From the NCBI GenBank assembly GCA_022571535.1, contig JACZXR010000193.1, positions 1 through 5,427 of the forward strand: a stretch of 5,427 nucleotides of DNA. The letters are read 5' to 3'. Source of the DNA: Deltaproteobacteria bacterium (lineage in GTDB: Bacteria; Desulfobacterota; Binatia; UBA9968; CAXXLF01). The stretch's first letter is position 1. Each line of letters opens with the position of its first letter. The position numbers and the translations under genes are program-made. This document shows positions 1 through 5,427 of this stretch, one piece after another. The notes beneath the pieces are model-generated. The model saw only the letters and a program-made list of their open reading frames with translations, searched no databases and was not told the DNA's origin.

Positions 1-217
1 CGATGAGCATCAGACCGCGACAAATACCTGTTTCAAGCATGAATCAGTAACTCACCTTTAGTGTAGTTGCAGACCGACGATCAAAATGCCGGTAACTGAT
101 GTCCTTAGCTGCTCAACACCGGAAATGCCTCGATTATATTTTCGGATCGGGGTCAACTAATGAGTTCTTGGCTCTAGTCAGGAGAACATCCCCTGGCAAG
201 TGTGAAATCAAGTTATA
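1..217. other. Non-coding left-edge spacer, nothing recognised
   Basis: With the hairpin cluster that follows, this belongs to a stretch of about 400 bases without a credible gene. Short open frames exist on both strands but have no convincing ribosome binding site or protein-like composition, and they run into the hairpins. I looked for a tRNA body upstream of the T-arm-like hairpin at 218-248. I found no D arm, no anticodon arm and no matching 5' acceptor strand. The left edge cuts the region, so it could be the upstream part of something outside the window. Confidence 0.5.
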
Positions 218-248
218 TCGAACACGAGGTTTGAATCCCCGTGTTCGA
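218..248. repeat. Perfect 9-bp hairpin with tRNA acceptor/T-arm geometry
   Basis: Arms TCGAACACG (218-226) and CGTGTTCGA (240-248) are perfectly complementary. Inside them an A.C mismatch and two G-C pairs close a 7-nt loop, TTTGAAT (230-236). Read as plus-strand RNA this is 7 + 5 pairs with a 7-nt loop, the layout of a tRNA acceptor stem stacked on its T stem. The loop differs from the T-loop consensus TTCRANY only at the C position. No D or anticodon arm is present, and the following bases (CACA) lack an encoded CCA. It may be a tRNA relic, a regulatory or mobile-element hairpin, or chance. Confidence 0.6.
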
Positions 249-249
249 C

Positions 250-279
250 AAAAGGGGAGAGCTTCCGCTTCTCCCCTTT
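250..279 (-). terminator. Intrinsic terminator downstream of the methyltransferase gene
   Basis: Arms 251-260 and 270-279 form a perfect 10-bp stem (AAAGGGGAGA / TCTCCCCTTT). Beyond one bulged base (269), two more pairs (261-262 with 267-268) close a tetraloop. Read on the minus strand the tetraloop is GGAA (GNRA type), and the descending arm runs into TTTTGTC, a short U tract. The polarity fits transcripts from the minus-strand methyltransferase gene ending at 405, about 125 nt upstream. On the plus strand the U-run is only three bases and lies inside the stem, so termination in that direction is less likely. Confidence 0.65.
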
Positions 280-281
280 GG

Positions 282-322
282 AAACCCCATCGGCTTTGTG
301 CCCGCCTCAAGAGGCGGGGTTT
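282..322. terminator. GC-rich hairpin with a competing pairing, possible plus-strand terminator
   Basis: CCCGCCTC (301-308) and GAGGCGGG (311-318) form a near-perfect palindrome around AA. On the plus strand it is followed by GTTTACATT, a weak U-containing tail. AAACCCC (282-288) is also perfectly complementary to GGGGTTT (316-322), a pairing that would compete with the inner hairpin for the same G run. The element could back up the adjacent minus-strand terminator or stop a plus-strand transcript arriving from the left. It has no strong U tract on either strand, so the terminator role is uncertain although the structure itself is clear. Confidence 0.4.
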
Positions 323-404
323 ACATTGAATCAAATAATGACTCCTTGATTGTCATACCGACAGCGGAGGACTTATAGGGGTTAGGCAGCGCCGTGTGAC
401 ACCA

Positions 405-1184
405 TCAATTCGAGGAATCTTTCCTGAAGGTCAACATGATATTTTCATCTATCCATTCGATACACTGAAGGTCTCGAGCATTTCGATGGAGTTCTTCCCG
501 AAAGAGCGTCAAGGCTTCAGCAAACTCACCTTCACGGTACAGCAAGAACGTGGAGTAATGTTTGTTCCGAGCCTGATTCATCAGGTGGTCCAGTGAGGCA
601 ACCCTCCTATACTTGAAAAAGGCGATCTCGCTCAAGCCAAGCCCTTCGACTCGATCCATCCAACCCTCAAAATGACTCATTTGGAAGAGTCGACTCTCCT
701 TCTCGTTGAAGCCAGGAAAGAATCGACCCCAGACGTTCCGAGCATTCTGACTTCTCAAGCGGGTATAAATAAATACATAGCCGCCTTCCTTCACGCTCCT
801 TGAAACTTGCTGAAGGAAAATCACCGGATCGAAATGATGGATGGCATTGAATGTCATGACAAAATCGAGCGAATTCTGAGGGAGTGGCATAGCCGATGCA
901 TCCATTCGCCGCGTACAAATGTTCTTGTGGCCATGGCCCTCAAGTAATCTGGCGGTCTCTTCCAACATCGCTTCATTAACATCCGCGCAAATGAGCGAAA
1001 GCCCGGGTAAGGCCTCTAACAAAAGCAGATCATAACGCCCGCCGCCGCATCCGATATCGGCCCCGCTGATAGTCGTCTTGTCGCGAAGCTTCTCCTGAAT
1101 GTACCGCACAGGATCGAGATCCGTCGTACGCAAATCGTTGTACGATCGTGAGATATTAGTAAAATGCTCGTCTAGCCGGACCAC
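405..1184 (-). CDS. Class I SAM-dependent methyltransferase (Methyltransf_11/25 type)
   Basis: A 259-residue soluble protein with a Rossmann-type SAM-binding fold, expected to move a methyl group from S-adenosylmethionine to an unknown acceptor. The SAM loop (motif I) is DIGCGGGR at residues 43-50. The acidic residue ending strand 2 is D68 (ADVN), D95 sits in RMDAS where the adenine is usually contacted, and FNAIHHF (112-118) is the post-motif strand-4 region. The last 120 residues are rich in aromatic and charged residues and probably form the acceptor-binding cap. The start is GTG, chosen because AGGACG lies about 7 nt upstream on the minus strand and the N-terminus suits the family. The gene stands alone, followed by an intrinsic terminator and separated from the right-hand cluster by a symporter remnant. 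General motifs do not distinguish small-molecule, lipid, quinone or sugar substrates. Confidence 0.85.
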   Translation of the reverse strand: MVRLDEHFTNISRSYNDLRTTDLDPVRYIQEKLRDKTTISGADIGCGGGRYDLLLLEALPGLSLICADVNEAMLEETARLLEGHGHKNICTRRMDASAMPLPQNSLDFVMTFNAIHHFDPVIFLQQVSRSVKEGGYVFIYTRLRSQNARNVWGRFFPGFNEKESRLFQMSHFEGWMDRVEGLGLSEIAFFKYRRVASLDHLMNQARNKHYSTFLLYREGEFAEALTLFREELHRNARDLQCIEWIDENIMLTFRKDSSN

Positions 1185-1434
1185 GGTTTACCGTCCTATG
1201 AACTGCCCAACTATCAAGTGAGTTGCGACGACGCTGGCAAATTCCAGCGGACCATTTCTTCTGGCACCCACGCTCGGTCTGGACATATTTCCAGGCGGTT
1301 TACATTATTTTCAACATACTATTCAAGCTTTTTCTTACGGAAAATTACTGCCGCTCTGGCAGCCAATCCCCTCAGTAAAAAATTGCTAAGAGAGTCTCGG
1401 CCCCCTCTTGAGGACAGAGATAGAGCAGTTGTAA
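1185..1434. other. Intergenic region, AT-rich, no credible gene
   Basis: Together with the unalignable start of the symporter frame this is about 300 bases without convincing coding sequence. A 93-codon plus-strand frame (1218-1499) reads as low-plausibility protein and has no good ribosome binding site. The region must contain the methyltransferase promoter on the minus strand, but I found no -35/-10 pair with acceptable spacing. It contains a 6-bp inverted repeat (1232-1249) and a copy of a 14-base near-repeat (1293-1306) also found beyond the other end of the methyltransferase gene. The sequence becomes more AT-rich from about 1300 to 1500. Confidence 0.5.
1232..1249. repeat. 6-6-6 inverted repeat upstream of the methyltransferase
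   Basis: CGCTGG (1232-1237) and CCAGCG (1244-1249) flank a 6-base AT-rich spacer, CAAATT. The site ends about 48 nt upstream of the methyltransferase GTG on the minus strand, a position where a dimeric regulator could bind. It could equally form a small hairpin in the 5' untranslated RNA. A six-base-arm dyad of this kind can arise by chance, so a regulatory role is only a suggestion. Confidence 0.25.
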
Positions 1435-2169
1435 TTGACTATGTCACTTTTGGTTGTCAGGTTGACTTTATACCCTGCACTCGGACATTTTTCTCGTAAA
1501 ATAGTAATCCGTGGCCAGCCGGGCCTCAGCGACCCGGACCAAACCTATACGACGCTCGTCAAAATGCTCCTGCCAACTGGACTGCACGGCGTGGTTTTGT
1601 GTGGGCTCTTTGCTTCTCTGATGAGCTCTGTCGATTCGATTTATAATTCACTTTCCACAATCTGGTCCATTGATATTTACAAACGGCACCTGAACCCAAA
1701 TGCTACCGACGCTGAAATCGTTCGCATGGGAAAGCGAGCAGTCCTGGGAACACTCTGCACCGGCCTCCTGTTCGGATTCTTTTTCATCTATGCAAAATTT
1801 CAGAACCCGGACTTCCCATTGACCCATTGGTTCAATGATATGTCGTACTACGTTAAAAATGGATTCGTGGTTATGATCCTTGCTGCGGTTTTCCTCAAGG
1901 CGCCGGCCCATCGCCTCGTGCTCTGGACCATGATCGGAAGCATCCCGCTGACCGTGGGATTAAAATTCCTTTATCCGGGTCTAGCGTATATGAACCGCTC
2001 GGCCGTCGCGATCCTCATGAGCTTCGCCATCATCGCCGTCCCCACGATCCTGAAGAAGGGATGGCGCATGCGATTGGAAGAGATCTTCTCTTCATCGAAT
2101 CCGACCGTGGGATGGTGCGGGTTGGGACTCTTTGCCTCGCTCGTGCTTATCCATATCGTTTTGCACTGA
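1435..2169 (+). pseudogene. N-terminally truncated sodium:solute symporter (SSS/SGLT family)
   Basis: The intact parent would be an inner-membrane Na+-coupled transporter of about 500-600 residues. This frame has 244 codons and family-like sequence only from about residue 28 (near 1516). Residues 45-72 match the helix that carries the Na2 site, with consecutive serines in MSSVDS (63-68), followed by the conserved NS...T...DIYKR segment (71-84). Later hydrophobic segments lie near 101-120, 140-157, 161-183, 188-206 and 226-243, and the protein ends in a plausible C-terminal helix. The first half of the transporter, including the helices that supply most substrate contacts, is absent. The apparent TTG start and first 25-odd residues look like read-through of unrelated sequence, and there is no evident ribosome binding site. 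The retained part has no internal stop, so the deletion may be recent, or a short protein could still be made. Substrate is unknown. Confidence 0.75.
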
Positions 2170-2193
2170 GCTGAGGGGCAGTCCCCCTCGGCT
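2169..2193. terminator. Hairpin in the convergent gap between symporter remnant and thrC
   Basis: GAGGGG (2173-2178) pairs with CCCCTC (2184-2189) around a 5-nt loop. The stem extends outward through a T.G wobble and A-G-C / G-C-T pairs (2169-2171 with 2191-2193), about 10 bp in all. It begins at the last base of the symporter stop codon and lies about 75 nt beyond the threonine synthase stop, a usual place for a shared terminator of convergent genes. Neither strand has a proper U tract after the stem, so efficiency is doubtful. The rest of the gap up to 2268 shows nothing else recognisable. Confidence 0.4.
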
Positions 2194-2268
2194 TCCTCCA
2201 AGCCCATACTTTTCGCAACAGAACTGTAATGCGACAAGCAAGAATGCGGTGGGGGTGCATGCGAGCAA

Positions 2269-3507
2269 CTAGGGCAATGGTCCTCCGAGACGCTTTCGCA
2301 AGGCGTCGATGTCGGGTGGGATAGGACGTAGGTCGTCGTCGGACAGTCGAACAACGGAAGGCTGCTTGAGGCCATGCCCAGTTATATTACAGACCACCAT
2401 GTCGTCTTTACCGATCACATTCTGGGTTCGCAGCTTTCTCGCGGCAGCGACCGAAATGGCACCTGCAGGCTCAGCAAAGACCCCCGCGAGCTTTGCAAGG
2501 AGAGATTGAGCCTCGAGGATCTCATCATCGCCAAGGGCCACTGCAGTTCCCTTCGAACCCCGGATCGCCTCCAGCGCCCGCCAACCCATGGATTTAGGAT
2601 TTCCGATCTTGATGCTTTCAGCAACTGTCTCCTTGACCACAACGGGCTCGATATCGGAAAGTCCCTTTTCAAAAGCGGCGACAATGGGGGCGGCCGCCTC
2701 GCTCTGCGCCGCGACAAGCTTCGGCAAGCGGTGGGCCCACCCCAGGCTCAAGAGTTCATTGTACCCCTTCCACATGGCATAGAGACCTGTTCCGCCGGCC
2801 GTCGGATGGATGATCCAATTCGGGATATGATCCTCCAGCTGGTCAAATAGCTCATAGGCATAGGACTTCTTCCCTTCGTCCCGGTAAGGATTGGTCGAGC
2901 GGCAGTCGTACCAGCCGAATTCTTGAACTGCTGCGCTGTAGAGCCCGGCGATGTCGTTGTCATAGTCACCATCAACCAAGACTACCGTCGCACCATAGGC
3001 CCGGGCCTGGGCCACCTTCGAAGGGTCGGTCTCCCTGGGAACCATGACGACGCTCTTCAAGCCGGCGGCGGCCGAATAGGCCGCCACGGAGGCCGCAGCG
3101 TTTCCTGTCGAGACCACAGCGGCAGTCTTGAAGCCCAGCTCTCTAGCCTTGGAGAGTCCGACAGAATTGCTACGGTCCTTAAGGGAACCCGTGGGAAGGA
3201 CCGTGTCGTTTTTGAGGTAGAGACGGGTAAAACCCAGCTCCTGTGAAAGCAGTTTCGGCTTAAGCAGAGGGGTGTAGCCTTCGCCCAGCGAAACAATCGC
3301 CAAACGGTCCTGAATCGGAAAAAACTCGAACCAGCGCCAGATCGTCCGGTCCGTTCTCTTTCGGATGTCGAGCAGGTGAGACCTGGTGAGGTGGCCAATC
3401 TCGATAATGGCTTCTAAAAGAACTTTACACGAGGTGCATTGGAACGTGGTTTTGGACGGGGACTCCCACCCACATTTCGGGCAACGCAACGCTCTTAAAA
3501 TGCCCAT
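2269..3507 (-). CDS. thrC: Threonine synthase-type PLP enzyme (fold type II) with N-terminal zinc ribbon
   Basis: Predicted cytoplasmic threonine synthase, converting O-phospho-L-homoserine to L-threonine with pyridoxal phosphate. Its 412 residues fit the shorter, zinc-ribbon-bearing type. Residues 9-27 hold two Cys pairs (C9/C12, C24/C27) that probably bind zinc. SLGEGYTPLL (73-82) is the typical entry to the catalytic domain. TGSLKDRS (106-113) carries the PLP lysine, K110. STGNAAAS (133-140) is the substrate/cofactor loop, TAGGTGL (236-242) the phosphate-binding loop, and IGNP, EPAGA (346-350) and TGHGLK (376-381) are typical of threonine synthases. The ATG has a very strong purine-rich Shine-Dalgarno on the minus strand (complement of 3515-3523), 7 nt away. 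It is the last gene of the cluster, 54 nt after the VOC gene. Departures from the commonest motifs are SLKDR for SFKDR and TAGG for the usual glycine-rich loop, so a paralogous beta-elimination/replacement enzyme is possible. Confidence 0.85.
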   Translation of the reverse strand: MGILRALRCPKCGWESPSKTTFQCTSCKVLLEAIIEIGHLTRSHLLDIRKRTDRTIWRWFEFFPIQDRLAIVSLGEGYTPLLKPKLLSQELGFTRLYLKNDTVLPTGSLKDRSNSVGLSKARELGFKTAAVVSTGNAAASVAAYSAAAGLKSVVMVPRETDPSKVAQARAYGATVVLVDGDYDNDIAGLYSAAVQEFGWYDCRSTNPYRDEGKKSYAYELFDQLEDHIPNWIIHPTAGGTGLYAMWKGYNELLSLGWAHRLPKLVAAQSEAAAPIVAAFEKGLSDIEPVVVKETVAESIKIGNPKSMGWRALEAIRGSKGTAVALGDDEILEAQSLLAKLAGVFAEPAGAISVAAARKLRTQNVIGKDDMVVCNITGHGLKQPSVVRLSDDDLRPIPPDIDALRKRLGGPLP

Positions 3508-3561
3508 CGAGTTACCCCCCTCCGGCAGTCGATAGTCTTCCCTTGCCGCCTTCGCATCCTG

Positions 3562-3945
3562 TTACCCCACGTATCGAGAGACCTCGATAAGGTTCTCATC
3601 CGGATCTCGGAAATAAACAGACATAATGGTGCCGCTCGCCCCGGCCCGCTCGACAGGGCCTTGCTCTATAGTTACCCCTACGCTCCTCAAATGCGCTACG
3701 ACTTCCTCTATCGAATTTTCGACGATAAGGCATACATCCACGGCCCCTGGCGAGGCGCTCTTCGCCCTGAGTTTTAACTCCTTACCCTTTTCATGAAGAT
3801 TGAACTTTTGCTTCCCAAATATAAGGGCGCGCCGATTCTCCCCAAAGGTCAAAACTTCCATCCCCAAAGCTTGAGAGTAGAACTTGCAGGTTTTTTCAAT
3901 ATCCACGACCGTCAGCACGAGGTGATCAATCCGGTCAATCCTCAT
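3562..3945 (-). CDS. VOC-family (glyoxalase/bleomycin-resistance fold) protein, GLOD5-like
   Basis: A 127-residue single-unit vicinal-oxygen-chelate protein built of two beta-alpha-beta-beta-beta modules, normally a cytoplasmic dimer holding a divalent metal. The first module starts RIDHLVLTV (3-13) with probable metal ligand H8. FNLHE (48-52) supplies H51. The second module starts near AVDVCLIV (68-75) and ends with YFRDPDENLIEVS (111-123), whose E121 is the usual terminal metal ligand. The GPVERAGASG (97-105) stretch and the RDP.NLIE ending resemble the glyoxalase-domain-containing protein 5 subgroup. The ATG lies 20 nt after the upstream stop, with only a weak GGAAAAAAGG-like ribosome site. 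Its exact reaction (lactoylglutathione lyase-like, dioxygenase-like or thiol-transfer) cannot be read from the sequence. Its place after a 2-hydroxy-acid oxidase makes a role in handling reactive carbonyl or hydroxy-acid compounds plausible but unproven. Confidence 0.85.
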   Translation of the reverse strand: MRIDRIDHLVLTVVDIEKTCKFYSQALGMEVLTFGENRRALIFGKQKFNLHEKGKELKLRAKSASPGAVDVCLIVENSIEEVVAHLRSVGVTIEQGPVERAGASGTIMSVYFRDPDENLIEVSRYVG

Positions 3946-3965
3946 GGCCTTTTTTCCGATCCCCT

Positions 3966-4475
3966 TTAAGAGGTCCTGCGCTCAATCTCACGCAGGGACC
4001 TGTCCAGCTCCCCTTCTAGTTCACTGACGTCGAAGCCAACGAGACGAGCGCCATCGAGAATAGCGATACAACTCATCACCAGATTCAAACATTCTTTGGC
4101 CACAGGGTCCTCCCGATGGTCATAGAGATAATGGTCGACGCGCTGTTTGAGCGTATGGAAATCTCTTAGACAAACCACTGAAGGGAGATCTTGCAAAGGG
4201 CCCGTGTGTACAGCCGAAGGAGAAAAAGCCACCCCACCTGGATCCACAAGGACAATTTGGTTCCCGGACTCAAAGAGAAAAACCAGATAGAGTTCTCCTG
4301 TTTCAGCGTGCACCTTCTCTTCGAACGCCTCGAATTCACTCCACGGAAATCGAACACTCAAACCCGAGGCCACATCTAGGAGAGTGGAACTCTCCTCGTC
4401 GTAGAGGACGGCGTGACGGTGTCTCTGGACCCACTCCGCCATCTTGGCTCTGGTCTGGTCGGCGAAAGGAATCAT
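3966..4475 (-). CDS. Uncharacterised soluble protein coupled to the FAD/Fe-S oxidase
   Basis: I do not recognise a family. The preferred start is the ATG whose last base begins the upstream TGA (ATGA overlap, 4472-4475), giving 169 residues. An ATG 27 codons further upstream is possible but would lie deep inside the oxidase gene. No strong Shine-Dalgarno precedes the chosen start, which fits translational coupling. The protein has no signal peptide, membrane segment or cysteine-pair motif. Residues 1-20 are basic/amphipathic. Residues 21-80 look like a compact beta-rich domain with alternating hydrophobics (AVLYDEESSTLLDVASGLSV, then LYLVFLFES and IVLVDPGG). Residues 100-169 look helical (DFHTLKQRVDHYLYDHRED, then a CLNLVMSCIAILDGARLVGFD segment) and end in a charged helix. 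VLYDEESSTLLDVASGLSVRFPW suggests a small ligand-binding or scaffold fold rather than a known catalytic site. It may assist or regulate the oxidase. Confidence 0.8.
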   Translation of the reverse strand: MIPFADQTRAKMAEWVQRHRHAVLYDEESSTLLDVASGLSVRFPWSEFEAFEEKVHAETGELYLVFLFESGNQIVLVDPGGVAFSPSAVHTGPLQDLPSVVCLRDFHTLKQRVDHYLYDHREDPVAKECLNLVMSCIAILDGARLVGFDVSELEGELDRSLREIERRTS

Positions 4476-5427
4476 TCGCTGGAAAGGTTGTCCCAAAAAA
4501 GTTCTGCCGGGTGTCTTGCCTTCCGGTCGGTCAGGTGCTCGATCTGCTGGCGGCACGAGATCCCCGAGGCGACAATTTCCACGGCCGCTTCGGCCGCCTG
4601 GACTGCGGGCACCAGCCGGCGACTAGCAATTGCCAGCGACAGGTCGTAATGCTCCTTCTCAAACCCGAAGGAGCCTGCCATGCCGCAGCAGCCGGAATCC
4701 ACCTCGGTCACCTCGAAACCGGCCCAGCGCAACATGGCAACTGTAGGCGCCGTTCCCACCAGTGCCTTCTGATGACAGTGGCCGTGAAGGAGTGCCCTTC
4801 GGCCGTTTTCCTTGAAGTTAAAGCTCAAGCGACTCGACTCGCGCTCGCGCAGAAGAAACTCCTCCAGGAGAAAACTCTGGCTTGCCACAAGCTTTGCGGC
4901 TTCGCTGCGCAGAAGATCAGGATATTCGTCCCTGAGCGTCAATAAACACGAGGGCTCCAGGCCAACAATGGAAATCCCCCTCGCCGCGTAGGGCGAAAGA
5001 CGCTCTACATTCCAGGCGGCGTTTTCCCTGGCCTCTCGGAGCATCCCCTTCGAGATAAGAGGACGCCCGCAGCACTTTTTGTCACCCAGGATCACCCGAT
5101 AGCCCGCATGTTCCAAAAGGCGAGTTGCGGCAATCGCAACGGACGGCGTGTTGTAATTATTGAAGGTGTCGTGGAAGAGAATGACAAATCCTCTCGATCC
5201 AGTCCCTCCAGACGAGCGTCGACCGAACCAATTCTCAAAACTCTTTCGTGCGAAAGTCGGTAAGGGGCGCCTTTTGTCAATTCCACCCAGGTGTTCCAGG
5301 AGCCAACGATGAGGTCGAGAGTTTACCAGCCAGTTTGAGAGCGGGGCCAGGCGCGACCCCCAGCGGTTGATCGTTTCAATCCTGCCAAAGAGCCGATTTC
5401 GGAGTGGGAGGCCATTCACATGATAGT
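4472..5427 (-). CDS. FAD-linked oxidase, C-terminal Fe-S (CCG/GlpC-type) domain, partial
   Basis: The frame stays open to the right edge. A GTG at 5419 is preceded in frame by more codons without a stop, and the first visible residues (...YHVNGLPLRNRLFGRIETINRWGS) resemble the middle of large FAD-oxidase/Fe-S fusions such as E. coli YdiJ. It is therefore probably the last third of a protein of about 1000 residues. Counting from that GTG, the first CCG-type module has HDT (83-85) with Asp where an HdrB-type domain has Cys, then C116-C117 (KCCGRP) and C158 (EPSC). The second has C215 (HGHCHQK), C244-C245 (SGCCGMAGSFG) and C289 (GISCRQQI). These cysteines should carry Fe-S centres that accept electrons from the FAD domain during oxidation of a 2-hydroxy acid such as D-lactate or D-2-hydroxyglutarate. 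The stop overlaps the next gene by four bases. A stand-alone GlpC-like subunit is less likely given the missing ferredoxin part and the open 5' end. Confidence 0.85.
   Translation of the reverse strand, partial: YHVNGLPLRNRLFGRIETINRWGSRLAPLSNWLVNSRPHRWLLEHLGGIDKRRPLPTFARKSFENWFGRRSSGGTGSRGFVILFHDTFNNYNTPSVAIAATRLLEHAGYRVILGDKKCCGRPLISKGMLREARENAAWNVERLSPYAARGISIVGLEPSCLLTLRDEYPDLLRSEAAKLVASQSFLLEEFLLRERESSRLSFNFKENGRRALLHGHCHQKALVGTAPTVAMLRWAGFEVTEVDSGCCGMAGSFGFEKEHYDLSLAIASRRLVPAVQAAEAAVEIVASGISCRQQIEHLTDRKARHPAELFWDNLSSE

Noticed and set aside
150..250. A complete tRNA ending at the T-arm-like hairpin
   Set aside because: The 5' acceptor strand lies directly beside the T stem, with no D or anticodon arm in between and none further upstream. 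A normal cloverleaf cannot be drawn.
99..329. Open frames on both strands of the left spacer (76 and 66 codons)
   Set aside because: They overlap each other antisense, run through the hairpin cluster, lack a ribosome binding site and show no protein-like pattern.
1299..1322. TTTACA ... TACTAT as a plus-strand promoter for the symporter remnant
   Set aside because: The spacer is only 12 bases, too short for a sigma70-type promoter, and the -10 match is poor.
1218..1499. 93-codon plus-strand frame, possibly a frameshifted front part of the symporter
   Set aside because: Only a weak likeness (FIPCTRTFF near its end) to the segment before the Na+-site helix was seen. The rest has no hydrophobic helices of the right kind, so it is not supportable as coding.
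2374..2850. 158-codon plus-strand frame opposite the threonine synthase gene
   Set aside because: It is an antisense shadow. The minus-strand frame carries all the PLP-enzyme motifs, while this one has no recognisable domain or ribosome site.
4476..4556. Longer 196-residue form of the uncharacterised protein
   Set aside because: It would need an 85-base overlap with the conserved end of the oxidase gene. The ATGA overlap start is the more usual arrangement.
4511..4945. 144-codon plus-strand frame opposite the Fe-S domain
   Set aside because: Antisense shadow of the cysteine-motif-bearing minus-strand frame. Its composition follows the complementary codons.

Overview
This window looks like ordinary chromosomal DNA of moderate GC from a free-living, probably Gram-negative environmental bacterium. 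The protein families point loosely to groups such as Nitrospirota, Methylomirabilota or Acidobacteriota, but that is an impression from protein style and nothing in the window fixes the taxon. There is no rRNA, complete tRNA, CRISPR array, phage gene or recognisable transposase.

Right half (2269 to the right edge, minus strand, read right to left): a compact co-directional cluster. It begins with the C-terminal part of a large FAD-linked oxidase with an Fe-S (CCG-type) domain, whose start lies beyond the right edge. An uncharacterised 169-residue soluble protein follows, its ATG overlapping the oxidase stop as ATGA. Next come a small VOC/glyoxalase-fold protein of the GLOD5-like type and a threonine synthase-type PLP enzyme with an N-terminal zinc ribbon. 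Spacings of -4, 20 and 54 nt suggest one transcription unit combining 2-hydroxy-acid oxidation, a small metal-dependent enzyme and amino-acid metabolism. The pathway link between them is inference.

Middle (about 1185-2268): a plus-strand remnant of a sodium:solute symporter (SSS/SGLT family). It keeps the Na+-site helix and everything after it but lacks the first half, so it is best called an N-terminally truncated pseudogene. About 250-320 bases of non-coding, relatively AT-rich sequence precede it. A GC-rich hairpin lies between its end and the convergent threonine synthase gene.

Left part (1-1184): a minus-strand class I SAM-dependent methyltransferase with a GTG start, followed by about 400 bases without a credible gene. 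This spacer holds three adjacent hairpins at 218-322. One is a convincing minus-strand intrinsic terminator for the methyltransferase. Another has exactly the geometry of a tRNA acceptor/T-arm minihelix. A 14-base near-repeat lies on each side of the methyltransferase gene.

I do not see a clear, previously undescribed multi-gene system. The items most worth a second look are the hairpin cluster with the tRNA-minihelix-like element, the truncated symporter with possible rearrangement around the methyltransferase, and the uncharacterised protein translationally coupled to the FAD/Fe-S oxidase.
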